64,000 nt of DNA from the NCBI GenBank assembly GCA_050250955.1, contig JBFWNR010000009.1:124001-188000 (forward strand), in the 5' to 3' direction. The stretch's first letter is position 1, and every line of letters begins with the position of its first letter. Under the pieces are notes generated by a model. That model was not told the origin of the DNA and searched no databases. It saw nothing but the letters and a program-made list of their open reading frames with translations. Made by a program: the position numbers and the translations under genes. This stretch comes from CAWAYR01 sp050250955. Its GTDB lineage: Bacteria; Acidobacteriota; Vicinamibacteria; Vicinamibacterales; UBA2999. This document shows positions 53,222 to 62,971 of the stretch, piece after piece.

Positions 53222-54697
53222 GTGAGTCCGACGCGTCGCCTCGTCCTGGGAGTGGCCGTGGTATGCGGTGCGTTTCACGCGACGCCCGAGGCGACCCAGG
53301 ACGCCCCTTCTCCTGCAGCGACGGCCGACAACCGCGCGCCCGGTGAGACGTCGTTCCTCGTCGAGAACGTCACCCGCGCCGAACTCTGGCGCTTCTTCAC
53401 GCCGCCGCCGGGCGGCGGCGCCGAACCGGACTACGCCTTCATCGGCAACCGGTCCACGCTCGGGGCGCGGTATCGCGGCTCACGCTGGTCGTTCGGCGGG
53501 GCCATCCAGTACGTGCGGCTCGAGAACCTGCCGCGCGGCGCCATCGGGCCCGGCCTGCTCGGCACCGGCGGCGCGTACTTCTTCCAGGCCGCCGGCACCT
53601 TCAGCTACCAGTTCTACCTGCGCGGGCTGAGCGCCACGCTGTCGTCGACCGACGGCTCGCTGGCGATCGACGCCGGCCGGCTGTCCATCGACGAGCCGTC
53701 GGCCGCCGGCGCATCCGACACGCCGGTCGAGCGGCTGGCCCGCGAACGCGTGTCCGGCCGCCTGCTCGGCGACATGCCCGGCACGCTGTACCAACGGGCC
53801 TGGGACGGCGTGCGGGCCCGCCTCGCGCGCGGCACCTGGCGCGCGACCGCCGTCGCGGCGCTGCCCACCCAGGGGACCTTCGAAGAGTCGGCCAACCTGC
53901 CGCTCGATCGGGTGCGCGTCGTCGCCCTCGACGTCGTGCGCGAGGCCACCGCGCCGACGCCGCTGCGGGCGCACGGTTTCGCCAGCGTGTACCGCGACAC
54001 GCGGCAGGTGCGAGCCCGTCCCGACAACACCGGCCTGCTGGCGCCGGCGGTGGATCTGACGATCGTCACCGGGGGGGCGTCGGTCGTGGCCGCCGCCGAC
54101 CAGGGCCCGGGACGGTGGGACGTGGTGGCGTGGGCCGCCCTGCAGGGCGGCGGCTGGTACGGGCAGCCGCATCGCGCCGGTGCCGCGGCGCTCGAGGGCG
54201 GCTACCGGTGGCGGACGGCGTGGCGGCCGTGGCTGCGAACCGGGGTGTTCTACGCCTCGGGCGACGCCGATGCCGGCGACGACCGCCATCACACCTTCTT
54301 CCCGCTGCTGCCCTCAGGCGATCAGTACGTCGCCTCGAACACCTTCGCGCTGATGAACGTCGTCGACGCCTGGGCCGCAGTGCGTCTGTCGCCGCACCCG
54401 CGACTGGACGTCGCCAGCGAACTCCACCGGGTTGGCCTGGCCAGCGGCGCCGACCGCTGGTACTTCGGCAGCGGTGCGACCGAACGCCGCGGCAACTACT
54501 TCGGCTATCTCGGCCGCCAGGTGGGCGCTGCCCGCGACCTGGGCACGATCGCCGAGGCGCGTCTCGCCTGGCGGGCGACGCGGTGGTGGACCGTGCGCGG
54601 CTATCTCGGGCGTTTTCTCGGCGGCGATGCCGTACGGCATGCGTTTGCGGGCGACCGGCTCACCACCGGCTGGGTCGAGTCCGTCCTGCGCTTCTGA
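53222..54697 (+). CDS. Outer-membrane beta-barrel protein, alginate-export-like
   Basis: A 491-residue exported protein. A short signal region (about 1-25) leads to a chain of alternating aromatic/hydrophobic strands: ELWRFFTPPPGGGAEPDYAFIGNRSTLGARYR, WSFGGAIQYVRLENLP, GTFSYQFYLRGLSATLSS and further strands to the C-terminal ESVLRF, whose final Phe fits a barrel protein. GRLSIDEPSAAG near residue 150 and the RTGVFYASGDADAGDDRHHTFFPLLPSGDQY block near 345-375 resemble the alginate-export/porin family, where such a loop is common. The substrate is unknown. The GTG start is used for want of an ATG. Not clearly in an operon. Confidence 0.6.
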   Translation: MSPTRRLVLGVAVVCGAFHATPEATQDAPSPAATADNRAPGETSFLVENVTRAELWRFFTPPPGGGAEPDYAFIGNRSTLGARYRGSRWSFGGAIQYVRLENLPRGAIGPGLLGTGGAYFFQAAGTFSYQFYLRGLSATLSSTDGSLAIDAGRLSIDEPSAAGASDTPVERLARERVSGRLLGDMPGTLYQRAWDGVRARLARGTWRATAVAALPTQGTFEESANLPLDRVRVVALDVVREATAPTPLRAHGFASVYRDTRQVRARPDNTGLLAPAVDLTIVTGGASVVAAADQGPGRWDVVAWAALQGGGWYGQPHRAGAAALEGGYRWRTAWRPWLRTGVFYASGDADAGDDRHHTFFPLLPSGDQYVASNTFALMNVVDAWAAVRLSPHPRLDVASELHRVGLASGADRWYFGSGATERRGNYFGYLGRQVGAARDLGTIAEARLAWRATRWWTVRGYLGRFLGGDAVRHAFAGDRLTTGWVESVLRF

Positions 54698-54710
54698 GCG
54701 CGGTCGTCCG

Positions 54711-54782
54711 GGCAGCGCTGAAGCTCTGCTACGCGGTGTGGCCCATCGGCGCCCGTACGGAAGGCAGCTCTTCAGAGCTGCC
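54711..54782. repeat. Hairpin repeat pair between convergent genes
   Basis: Two related half-elements: an imperfect GGCAGCGCTGAAGCTCTGC (54711-54729) and a perfect GGCAGCTC-TTCA-GAGCTGCC (54763-54782), between the barrel protein gene and the convergent moeA. Confidence 0.8.
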
Positions 54783-54790
54783 GAGGGGTT

Positions 54791-55999
54791 TCAGAACAGC
54801 ACGACCTCGACGGTGGTGCCCGCGTCGAGTGCCGTCACCTCGGCGCCGATCTCGATATAGCCGTCGGCGTGGGCCATGCTGGTGATGTCGCCCGAGGCCT
54901 TGAACGCCGGTTCGGCCCGGCCCTCGACCAGGCGCACCGTATAGAACTGGTGGCGGCCCGCCGCCGAGGTGATGCGGCGCGCCAGCGGCACCGCCTCGGT
55001 TCGCGGACGATGCGGCGGCAGCGCGGCCAGGCGGCGCAGGAACGGCACGAGCAGGACGTAGGCGTTGGTCAGGCACGACGTCGGATTGCCCGGCATGCCG
55101 AACACCGGCACCTCGGCGAGGCGGCCGAAGGCGGTCGGCTTGCCCGGCCGCGTCGCGATGCCGTGGAACAGCACCTGGCCGCGACGGCGGAGCACGTCGA
55201 GCACCAGGTCGCGATCGCCCACCGAACTGCCGCCCGAGAAGACCACCAGGTCGCAGGCCACCGCGGCGTCGAGCGCCAGGTCGAGCGCCGCCAGCGAGTC
55301 GCCGGCGACGTCGAGCGGCACCGCCACCCCACCGTGCGCGCCGATGACGGCGGCGAGCGTGTGCCGGTTGATGTCGTAAATCTGCCCGGCGCCCAGCGGT
55401 TGTCCCGGCTGGACGATCTCGTTGCCGGTCGACACGACGGCCACCCGCGGCCTGGCGACCACCGTCGCCGTGGTGCGTCCCAGGGCGGCGATGACGCCGA
55501 CGCGGCCCGGGAGCAGCACATCGCCGGCCCGCAGGACGACCGCACCGCGGGCGATGTCGGCCCCGGCCCGGCCCACGTGCTGCCCGGGGGCCGCCGCCGA
55601 CAGAATCGCGACGCGTCCGGATCCCGCCGCGCGGGTCTCCTCGACCATGACCACCGCGTCGGCACCCGCCGGCAGCGGTGCCCCGGTGGCGATCTCGACC
55701 GCGTCGCCGGCGCCCACGCGACCGGCGTAGACCTCGCCGGTGAACACCCGCCCGGCCACGGCCAGGTCGGTGGGGGCGCTGGCGCTGGCGCCCGCCGTGT
55801 CCGCGGCACGCACGGCGTAGCCGTCCATCATCGCGCGCGCGAACGGCGGCACGTCGGCATCGGCGACGACGTCCTCGGCCAGCACCCGTCCGGCGAGCGC
55901 GTCGAGCGCCACCGACTCGACCCGCGCCAGCGGCCGGGCGGCATCGTCGAGGACCGCGCGGGCGTCGTCGAGCGGGATGGTGGCGGCGAACGGACGCAT
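54791..55999 (-). CDS. moeA: Molybdopterin molybdotransferase
   Basis: Inserts molybdate into adenylated molybdopterin. The 402-residue protein shows the MoeA domains in order: FARAMMDGYAVRAAD near residue 48, IATGAPLPAGADAVVMVEET near 107, RAGADIARGAVVLRAGDVL near 145, RPRVAVVSTGNEIV near 185, VVFSGGSSVGDRD near 255, FHGIATRPGKPTAFGRL near 285 and MPGNPTSCLTNAYVLLVPFL near 308. moaB is two bases upstream in the same unit. No molybdoenzyme is visible in the window. Confidence 0.95.
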   Translation of the reverse strand: MRPFAATIPLDDARAVLDDAARPLARVESVALDALAGRVLAEDVVADADVPPFARAMMDGYAVRAADTAGASASAPTDLAVAGRVFTGEVYAGRVGAGDAVEIATGAPLPAGADAVVMVEETRAAGSGRVAILSAAAPGQHVGRAGADIARGAVVLRAGDVLLPGRVGVIAALGRTTATVVARPRVAVVSTGNEIVQPGQPLGAGQIYDINRHTLAAVIGAHGGVAVPLDVAGDSLAALDLALDAAVACDLVVFSGGSSVGDRDLVLDVLRRRGQVLFHGIATRPGKPTAFGRLAEVPVFGMPGNPTSCLTNAYVLLVPFLRRLAALPPHRPRTEAVPLARRITSAAGRHQFYTVRLVEGRAEPAFKASGDITSMAHADGYIEIGAEVTALDAGTTVEVVLF

Positions 56000-56001
56000 C
56001 G

Positions 56002-56502
56002 CTACCTGGACGCCTGCTGCACCAGGTGGGTGAGTTCGGGCAGCACCAGCCGGGTCATCGCCAGGCGCACGGCGGCTTCCGATCCCGGCAGCGCGATCAC
56101 GATGCGTCCGGCTGCCAGCCCGGCGCAGGCACGGCTCATCATCGCCGCCGGCCCGATGTCGTGGTAGCTGAGCATCCGGAACAGCTCGCCGAAACCGTCG
56201 AGCCGTTTCTCGAGCAGGCCGTCGATCGCCTCGAAGGTCGAGTCCCGCGAGGTGATGCCGGTGCCGCCGGTCGTGATCACCACCTGGGTGTCGCCGCTGA
56301 GGTGGCTGCGCACGAACGCGGTCACGGCCGCCGGCGCATCCGGCACCAACGCGCGCGCGACCACGGCGTGGCCCTGTCCCTGGAGCAGCTCGACGATCGC
56401 GCGTCCGCTCGTGTCGGTCGTCTCGGTGCGGGTGTCGCTGATGGTCAGCACCGCCGCACGGACGGCCCGCGGCGCCTCGGCTTTGTGGGCGGCTTGCGAC
56501 AC
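56002..56502 (-). CDS. moaB: Molybdenum cofactor biosynthesis protein MoaB/MogA family
   Basis: Adenylates molybdopterin before molybdenum insertion by MoeA. The 166-residue protein has AAVLTISDTRTETTDTSGRAI near residue 15 and the nucleotide-binding TTGGTGITSRDSTFEAI near 75. SYHDIGPAAMMSRACAGLAAGRIVIALPGSEAAVRLAM near 110-145 completes the MoaB/MogA domain. The GTG at 56502 is the best start; the longer open frame upstream has no conserved content. It is the first gene of a two-gene unit with moeA. Confidence 0.92.
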   Translation of the reverse strand: MSQAAHKAEAPRAVRAAVLTISDTRTETTDTSGRAIVELLQGQGHAVVARALVPDAPAAVTAFVRSHLSGDTQVVITTGGTGITSRDSTFEAIDGLLEKRLDGFGELFRMLSYHDIGPAAMMSRACAGLAAGRIVIALPGSEAAVRLAMTRLVLPELTHLVQQASR

Positions 56503-56589
56503 GGGCCGATCATAGAACAGCGACGAGCCACGGACGCGGCCCGCGGGCCGGCCGCGACGCCGTGCGTGCGGGTGCCATATCATGGCGTC

Positions 56590-58479
56590 GTGCGACATGC
56601 GCTCGCCGTTCTCGCCCTGGCGGCTCTGATCGTCGGGCCGCGCCCGGCCGACGTCGTGGCGCAAGCGGGACGGGCGCCGTCGCGGAGTGCGCCGGGTCCG
56701 CCACCCCCGCCGGGGTTCGCGCCCACGCTCGATCGGTCGGCCGTGCGCTGGGTGGAGGCGACCCTCAAGGGGCTGACCCCCGACGAGCTGGTCGGGCAGC
56801 TGCTGATGGGGCGTCTCAACTCGACCTACCTCAGCGCCGACTCCAGCGAGTTCGAGACGCTCGCGGCCCTGGTGCGCGACGTGCATCTCGGCGGCTTCTG
56901 CGCCTTCGGCGGCGTCGAGCCGATGCCGCCGGTGATGCTGAACCCCACCTACGGCGCGACGATTCTCGGCCAGCCGCTGGAACTCGCGGCGATTCTCAAC
57001 CGCCTGCAGGGCGTGGCCAAGGTGCCGCTGCTGGTCAGCGCCGACTTCGAGCACGGCGTCGGCATGCGCATCAACGGCGCCACCCGCTTCCCGCGCGCCA
57101 TGGCCTTCGGTGCCGCGGGGCGGCCGGCGCTGGCGCGCGACGCGGCGCGCGTATCGGCCCGCGAGGCGCGGGCGATCGGCGTGCACGTGAATTTCGCCCC
57201 GGTGGCCGACGTCAACAACAACCCGCGCAATCCGGTGATCAACATCCGCTCGTTCGGCGAGGACGCGGCCCGGGTCGGGCAGATGGTGCGCGAGTCGGTG
57301 GCCGGCCTCCAGGAGGGCGGCGTGGTCGCCACCCTGAAGCACTTCCCGGGGCACGGCGACACCGCCGTCGACACCCACCTCGGCCTGGCCACGGTGCCGC
57401 ACGATCGCGCGCGTCTCGATCTGGTGGAGCTGGCGCCGTTTCGCGACGGGATCGCCGCCGGGGCGGCGGCAGCAATGGTGGCGCACGTCGAGATGCCGGC
57501 GCTCGACCCGGCGCCGGGACCGGCCACGTTCAGCCGGTCGATCGTCGCCGGTCTGCTGCGCGGCGAACTCGGCTTCGACGGCGTCGTCTACACCGACTCC
57601 TTGCGGATGGACGCCGTCAACGCCATGGTCGATCCCGGCGAGGCGGCGGTGCGGGCGATCGAGGCCGGCGCCGACGTCGTCCTCGACTCGCCGGATCCGC
57701 GGGCGGCGTTCGCGGCGCTGACGGCGGCGCTCGGCAGCGGCCGGCTGACCCGCGAGCGCATCGAGGCGTCGGTGCGGCGACTGCTGCAGCACAAGGCGCG
57801 GCTGGGCCTGCACCTCGGGCGCGCCGTCGATCTCGAGGGGGTGATGGGCGCGGTGGGCGGACGGGCCGGCGCCGACACGGCCCGCGCCGTCGCCGACGCC
57901 GCCGTCACGCTGGTCCGCGACGAGCGCGGCCACGTGCCGCTACCGACCGCTCGCACCGGGCGCCTGCTGTATCTCTCGGTGCTCGACTACCCGGCCAACT
58001 GGCGGATCGCCGCGCCGAGCCGGACGCTCATCCCCGAGCTCAGGGCGCGCTGGCCGTCGGTGACCGCCGTGGAGCTGTCGGATCGCACCTCGGCCGAGGA
58101 GCTCGAACTGGTGCGGGCGATGGCCGCCGGCCACGACGCGATCGTCGTCGGCGTGTTCGTGCGCGCATCCTCGGGCAGCGGCCGGCTCGACCTCGGGCCG
58201 GCCGTCGTCCGTCTGCTGGGCGACCTGACGAGCGGCGCGACCCGCCGCGGACAGCCGCTGGTCGCCGCCTTCTTCGGCAGTCCATACGCGGCGGTGGCCA
58301 CGCCGTCGCTCCCGGCGGCGCTCTTGACCTACGACTTCGGCGACTACGCGGAGTCGGCGGTTGTCCGGGCGCTGGCCGGCGAGATCCCCGTCACCGGCAC
58401 CTTGCCCGTCGCGCTCTCGGACCAGTGGCCCGTGGGCCACGGCCTGCAACGGCCCGTGGTCGTATCGCCGGCGCGCTGA
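56590..58479 (+). CDS. Glycoside hydrolase family 3, beta-N-acetylhexosaminidase-like
   Basis: A 629-residue exported GH3 enzyme. Residues 1-25 are a signal peptide from the GTG at 56590. The catalytic barrel has ADFEHGVGMRINGATRFP near residue 155, NFAPVADVNNNPRNPVINIRSFG near 198, the acid/base dyad loop KHFPGHGDTAVDTH near 252 (the NagZ-type Asp-His signature), and the nucleophile aspartate in VVYTDSLRMDAV near 335. A C-terminal GH3 second domain (about 430-625) follows. The dyad points to N-acetylglucosaminide cleavage, which suits peptidoglycan recycling with NagA at 7936, but the two are far apart. Confidence 0.9.
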   Translation: MRHALAVLALAALIVGPRPADVVAQAGRAPSRSAPGPPPPPGFAPTLDRSAVRWVEATLKGLTPDELVGQLLMGRLNSTYLSADSSEFETLAALVRDVHLGGFCAFGGVEPMPPVMLNPTYGATILGQPLELAAILNRLQGVAKVPLLVSADFEHGVGMRINGATRFPRAMAFGAAGRPALARDAARVSAREARAIGVHVNFAPVADVNNNPRNPVINIRSFGEDAARVGQMVRESVAGLQEGGVVATLKHFPGHGDTAVDTHLGLATVPHDRARLDLVELAPFRDGIAAGAAAAMVAHVEMPALDPAPGPATFSRSIVAGLLRGELGFDGVVYTDSLRMDAVNAMVDPGEAAVRAIEAGADVVLDSPDPRAAFAALTAALGSGRLTRERIEASVRRLLQHKARLGLHLGRAVDLEGVMGAVGGRAGADTARAVADAAVTLVRDERGHVPLPTARTGRLLYLSVLDYPANWRIAAPSRTLIPELRARWPSVTAVELSDRTSAEELELVRAMAAGHDAIVVGVFVRASSGSGRLDLGPAVVRLLGDLTSGATRRGQPLVAAFFGSPYAAVATPSLPAALLTYDFGDYAESAVVRALAGEIPVTGTLPVALSDQWPVGHGLQRPVVVSPAR

Positions 58480-58514
58480 TCGACCGACAACCTGGAGGGA
58501 AGGGGCTGGAAAGG

Positions 58515-58591
58515 TGGCGCGCCCTGCACGACTCGAACGTGCGACCTCCTGGTTCGTAGCCAGACGCTCTATCCAACTGAGCTAAGGGCGC
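58515..58591 (-). tRNA. tRNA-Arg (anticodon ACG)
   Basis: On the minus strand, a full cloverleaf: acceptor GCGCCCT paired with AGGGCGC, D arm with AGCTCAGTTGGATAGAGC, anticodon arm TCTGG-CTACGAA-CCAGG with ACG at positions 34-36, and T arm with GTTCGAGTC. The 3' CCA is encoded (58515-58517). It would read CGN arginine codons, with A34 edited to inosine. Confidence 0.95.
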
Positions 58592-58625
58592 GAGGGCTGA
58601 GAAACCCCAAGTCTAGCACAGCCGG

Positions 58626-59801
58626 ATGCCGACCCCGCCGTCGAGCCTGGAAACCTGCGTGCGCCGCGCCTTCGGCGACGATGAGTCGTCGGCGTTCGGC
58701 ACCGGCTGGATGGCCGGAACGGTCGCCGTGTTCCTCGGCGCGCTGAGCGTGCTCGGCGTCCTGGCCTTCCGCTATCCCGAGCTGCTGACCACGGCGGAGT
58801 TCCGTGGCCGCTATCCGGTGCCGATACTGCGCGCCGTCCTCGAGGCGGCCATCGGCCTGACGTTCCTGCTCGGCGCCGCGTCGATCATGCTGCGCCGGCG
58901 CAAGGTGCTGGGCCTCACGGGGCTGACGCTGGCCGGCGTGGCCACGCTGGCCGGTGGCAGCGACGTACCGCTCGGGACCGGCCCCGGAACGCCGCTCACG
59001 CTGGGCGTCGACTGGTTCGTCCTCAACGTGCTGCTGACCGCGCTCGTGTTCGTGCCGCTCGAGCGGGCTTTTCCCCTGCGCGCCGACCAGACGACCTTCC
59101 GCTTCGGCTGGGCGACCGACGGCATGCACTTCCTCGTCAGCCACCTGGCCGTACAGACCCTGTCGTTCCTGACGCTGCTGCCGGCAACGGCGCTGGCCGC
59201 GGTGTGGCAGCCCGACGCGGTGCAGCGGGCGGTGGCGGCGGTGCCGCTCTGGGGGCAGTTCCTCGCCATCGTCGCGGTGAGCGACCTGACGCAGTACTGG
59301 ATCCATCGCGCCTTCCACGCCGTGCCGGCGTTGTGGCGTCTGCACGCCGTCCACCATTCCGCCGCAGCGATGGACTGGCTGGCCGGCTCGCGCCTGCACG
59401 TGCTCGACGTCCTGGCGACGCGTGGACTGGTGCTGGTGCCGATCGTGCTCCTCGGCTTCGCACGGCCGGCGCTGTACGCCTACCTGGTGTTCGTGTCGTT
59501 CCACGCCGTCTTCATCCATGCCAACGTGCGCGTCCGCTTCGGGTGGCTCGACCACGTCCTCACCACGCCGCGCGGCCACCACTGGCACCACGCCGTCGCC
59601 CCGATCGACCGCAACTTCGCCGTGCACCTGCCGATCCTCGACCGGCTGTTCGGCACCCAGCACCTGCCGGGCGACGCCTGGCCCGACCGCTACGGCATCG
59701 AGCCGCGCGACGTGCCCGAGGGCTGGTGGCGGCAACTGGTGTATCCGTTCCATCGCCGCCGGCTGGCGGCGGCGCGCGACCCCGGCCTGCCGCCACGCTG
59801 A
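58626..59801 (+). CDS. Fatty acid hydroxylase/sterol desaturase family membrane protein
   Basis: A 391-residue inner-membrane di-iron enzyme with about seven to eight hydrophobic segments. The histidine boxes are intact: HRAFH near residue 228, LHAVHHS near 241, and HHWHHA near 318, with FIHANVRV near 298. The family adds oxygen to sterols, fatty acids or carotenoids; which is used here is unknown. The N-terminal ~130 residues hold extra membrane helices not found in the shortest members. It stands alone, after the tRNA gene on the opposite strand. Confidence 0.85.
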   Translation: MPTPPSSLETCVRRAFGDDESSAFGTGWMAGTVAVFLGALSVLGVLAFRYPELLTTAEFRGRYPVPILRAVLEAAIGLTFLLGAASIMLRRRKVLGLTGLTLAGVATLAGGSDVPLGTGPGTPLTLGVDWFVLNVLLTALVFVPLERAFPLRADQTTFRFGWATDGMHFLVSHLAVQTLSFLTLLPATALAAVWQPDAVQRAVAAVPLWGQFLAIVAVSDLTQYWIHRAFHAVPALWRLHAVHHSAAAMDWLAGSRLHVLDVLATRGLVLVPIVLLGFARPALYAYLVFVSFHAVFIHANVRVRFGWLDHVLTTPRGHHWHHAVAPIDRNFAVHLPILDRLFGTQHLPGDAWPDRYGIEPRDVPEGWWRQLVYPFHRRRLAAARDPGLPPR

Positions 59802-59894
59802 CGGATCCGTGGCTGGGCCGGTGCCGCGGCGTGGAGATTTCCGCCGGAAACGGCTTTCTTCCGGGGCGGCGCGAAGATTGCTGCCCGCGCCGGC

Positions 59895-62800
59895 ATGACC
59901 ACTCACGTCCGACTGCGCGCGGCGTTGCCGCTTCTTGCGATCGTGTGCACGACCGTGCCCGCGGCCGCCGACCCGGTGACGACGTCCACGCTCGGCTGGG
60001 CGGTCAACGGCATCGTCAGCGAGGTGGCGCGCGCCGGCGACGTCGCGTTCCTCGGCGGGTCGTTCGGATCGGTCGCCCCGGCGGGCAACCGGGTCCACGG
60101 CTTCGCCACCTTCGCGGCCGACGCCGCGGTCCCGGTGCTGCCACGGCTCACGGTCAACGGCCGCGTGCGTGCCGTCGTCGCCCTGCCGGGCGGCGGCTGG
60201 ATCATCGGCGGCGAGTTCTCGCAGGTCAACGGCACCGCGCGCAGCCGGCTGGCGCGGCTGCTGGCCGACGGCTCACTCGACACCGCGTTCAGCGTCGCCG
60301 CCAACGACGTCGTCTGGGCGCTCGCCGTGCACGGCACGCGCGTCTACCTCGGCGGCGAGTTCACCAGCCTCGGCGGCTCCGCCCGCAACGGTCTGGCGGC
60401 GCTCGATGCCGCGGCGCTCACGCTCGACGCCACCTTCACGCCGAGCGTGACCGGCGGCGCGGCGGCCGTGTACACGCTGGCCGTCACCTCGTCGGCGGTC
60501 TACGCGGGCGGCGCGTTCACCACGGCCAATGGCGACCCGCGCGACAACCTCGTCGCGGTCGACATCGCCACCGGCGCGACGGTGGCGGCCTTCACCGCCA
60601 CCGCCAGCGGGCGCGTGTCGTCGCTGGCGCTGTCTGGCGCGGCGCTCTTCGCCGGCGGCGAGTTCGCGACCATCGGCGGCACGGCCCGGCCGCACCTGGC
60701 CCGCCTCGACGCCACCACCGGGGCCGTGGACACCGCCTTCGACGCCGCTGCCGGTGCCGTCGTCAACAGCGTGGTCGTGGCCGACGGCGCGGTCTACGTC
60801 GGCGGCACGTTCTCGCAGATCGGCGGCGCCAGCCGGGCCCGCATCGCCCGGCTCGACCCGGCCAGCGGCGCCGCCGCGGCGTGGAATCCCGGTGCCGACG
60901 GCGAGGTGGAACAGCTCGGCGTGTTCGGCACCGCGCTCATCGTCGGCGGCCACTTCCGCACCATCGGCGGGCTCGAGCGGCTGCGGCTGGCGGCACTCGA
61001 CACGACCGCCGCGACCGCGATCACCCTGCCGTGGAATCCCGCGCTCAGCAGCAGCGTCGACATGGTGCACGTCGATGCCGCCGGCCACGTGTTCGCGGGT
61101 GGATCCTTCACCCACTTCGGCGCCGTGCTGCGCCAGAACCTGGCCGCGATCGACCTGCGCGCGGGCGGGCTGCTGCCGTGGAATCCCGGCGCCGACGCCT
61201 GGGTCCGCGCGCTCGACGTGGTCGGCAACACCGTCTACATCGGTGGCGACTTCCAGACCATCGCCGGCGTGAGCCGCAAGCGCATCGCGGCCCTCGACGC
61301 CGTGACCGGCGTGGCGCGGGCGTGGACGGCTGAAGCGAGCGCCCCGGTCAACGGCCTGGTCGTGGTCGACGACGTCGTCTACTTCGTCGGCGCGTTCACC
61401 TCGGTGAAGGGCAGCACCGCCCGCGGTCGCGGCGCCGCCGTCGGCGTCGACGACGTCGTGCGGTCGTGGGATCCCGCCGCCGACAGCGAGATCGAAGCGC
61501 TGGCGGTGGCCGGCGGGCGAGTCTACCTGGGTGGTCTGTTCAGCATGCTCGGCGCCCAGAGTCACGTCCGGCTCGGTGCCGTCGACGCGGTGAGCGGCGC
61601 GCCCGACGCCGGCTTCGCGCCGACCGTCGACGGGCCGGTCTACCGCGTCGACGTCCACGGCGACCTGGTGTTCTTCGGCGGCGACTTCGCCATGGTGTCG
61701 GCGAGCACGCGTCACAACGCCGCGGCGGTCAAGGCCGCCCCGGGCGCCGGCGACGACGGCGCGCTGCAGGGCTGGAACCCCGACGTCGGCGGGCCGGTCT
61801 ACGACCTCGACGCGTTCGACGACGACGTGTATCTGTCCGGTGGATTCGGGTCGGTGGGCGGTGCGTCGCGTCCGGGCATCGCCATGGTCGACGCCCTGGC
61901 CGCGGGCGGCGCGCTGCGCGCCTGGAAGCCGACCGACGTGAGCGGCGGCGCCGTGTCGGTGATCGACACCTCGGCGACCGCGGTGCTCTTCGGCGGGCTG
62001 TTGAACGATCTCGACGGCATCTCGATCGGGGCGGTGCTGTATCCCGAGGCCGGGCTCACCGGCACGCCGCCGGCGCCCACCACGCCGACGGCGCTGGTAC
62101 GCGGCTCGCAGCTCACGCTCGACTGGGGCGCGCCGCCGCTCGGCGCCCGGCCGACCGCCTACGTGATCGAGGGCGGCACCGGCCCGGGCCTGGCCAACCT
62201 CGCCAACTTCAACACCGGCAGCACCGCCACCGAGTTCGCCATCGGCGGCCTGGGGCCGGGCACCTACTACGTCCGGATGCGGGCGGCCACCGGCTTCGGC
62301 GTCAGTGCGGCCACCGCCGAACAGGCCTTCGACGTCGGTGTGGCCGGGTGCAGCGGCCCGCCGGTGCCGCCCGTCGACGTCGCCGCCGCCGTGTCGGGCG
62401 GCACGGTGCAGCTCACGTGGCGCGCGGCCCCGCAGTCGATCGTCACCAACTACCGGCTGCTGGTCGGCACGACGAGCGGCGGCAGCCAGGTGGGCAGCTT
62501 CGACGTCGGAGCGGGCACCACGTTCAGCGCCGCGGCGCCGCCCGGAGCGTTCTTCATCCGCGTGGCGGCGATGAACGGCTGCGGCCTGGGGGCGCCGTCG
62601 GCCGAAGCCGTCGCCGTCGTCGGCGCGCCGGTCGTGCCGCCCACCGCGCCCTTCGGGCTGGACTACACCGTGGCGGGATCGACGGTGAGCTTCGCCTGGG
62701 GAGCGCCGTCGATCGGCACCGGGCCGTTCCAGTACCAGCTCGAGGCGGGCAGCGCGACCGGCCTGGCCAACATCGCCACCGTGCCCGTGGCCACCACGAC

Positions 62801-62909
62801 CTTCGCGGTGCCGGGCGTGCCGCCGGGCATCTACTACGTGCGGGTGCGCGCGGTCGGCGCCGGCGGCGCCAGCCCGGCGAGCAACGAAGTGGTCGTCGTC
62901 GTGCCGTAG
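59895..62909 (+). CDS. Secreted propeller-like repeat protein with C-terminal FnIII domains
   Basis: A 1004-residue exported protein. Signal peptide at 1-25 (ALPLLAIVCTTVPAAA). Residues about 30-700 contain around thirteen repeats of about 50 residues with the pattern VYVGGxFxxIGGxxRxxLAxLDxxTG, the delta-60 type beta-propeller repeat. Residues about 715-1004 contain three fibronectin-III-like domains, marked by GPGTYYVRMRAATG near 800, PPGAFFIRVAAMNGCG near 895 and PPGIYYVRVRAVGAGG near 980. There is no catalytic motif and no sorting signal. An extracellular binding or adhesion role is likely; that is inference from architecture. Confidence 0.8.
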   Translation: MTTHVRLRAALPLLAIVCTTVPAAADPVTTSTLGWAVNGIVSEVARAGDVAFLGGSFGSVAPAGNRVHGFATFAADAAVPVLPRLTVNGRVRAVVALPGGGWIIGGEFSQVNGTARSRLARLLADGSLDTAFSVAANDVVWALAVHGTRVYLGGEFTSLGGSARNGLAALDAAALTLDATFTPSVTGGAAAVYTLAVTSSAVYAGGAFTTANGDPRDNLVAVDIATGATVAAFTATASGRVSSLALSGAALFAGGEFATIGGTARPHLARLDATTGAVDTAFDAAAGAVVNSVVVADGAVYVGGTFSQIGGASRARIARLDPASGAAAAWNPGADGEVEQLGVFGTALIVGGHFRTIGGLERLRLAALDTTAATAITLPWNPALSSSVDMVHVDAAGHVFAGGSFTHFGAVLRQNLAAIDLRAGGLLPWNPGADAWVRALDVVGNTVYIGGDFQTIAGVSRKRIAALDAVTGVARAWTAEASAPVNGLVVVDDVVYFVGAFTSVKGSTARGRGAAVGVDDVVRSWDPAADSEIEALAVAGGRVYLGGLFSMLGAQSHVRLGAVDAVSGAPDAGFAPTVDGPVYRVDVHGDLVFFGGDFAMVSASTRHNAAAVKAAPGAGDDGALQGWNPDVGGPVYDLDAFDDDVYLSGGFGSVGGASRPGIAMVDALAAGGALRAWKPTDVSGGAVSVIDTSATAVLFGGLLNDLDGISIGAVLYPEAGLTGTPPAPTTPTALVRGSQLTLDWGAPPLGARPTAYVIEGGTGPGLANLANFNTGSTATEFAIGGLGPGTYYVRMRAATGFGVSAATAEQAFDVGVAGCSGPPVPPVDVAAAVSGGTVQLTWRAAPQSIVTNYRLLVGTTSGGSQVGSFDVGAGTTFSAAAPPGAFFIRVAAMNGCGLGAPSAEAVAVVGAPVVPPTAPFGLDYTVAGSTVSFAWGAPSIGTGPFQYQLEAGSATGLANIATVPVATTTFAVPGVPPGIYYVRVRAVGAGGASPASNEVVVVVP

Positions 62910-62971
62910 CCGCGGGGTCCGCGTTCCCCGGATCGGCGACGACCGGGGTGGGCTGAGATAAGCTCGGAGGC

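Noticed and set aside
56503..57933. N-terminal extension of moaB antisense to the GH3 gene
   Set aside because: The extension lies over a motif-complete GH3 enzyme on the other strand and has shadow-frame composition; MoaB similarity begins at the GTG at 56502.
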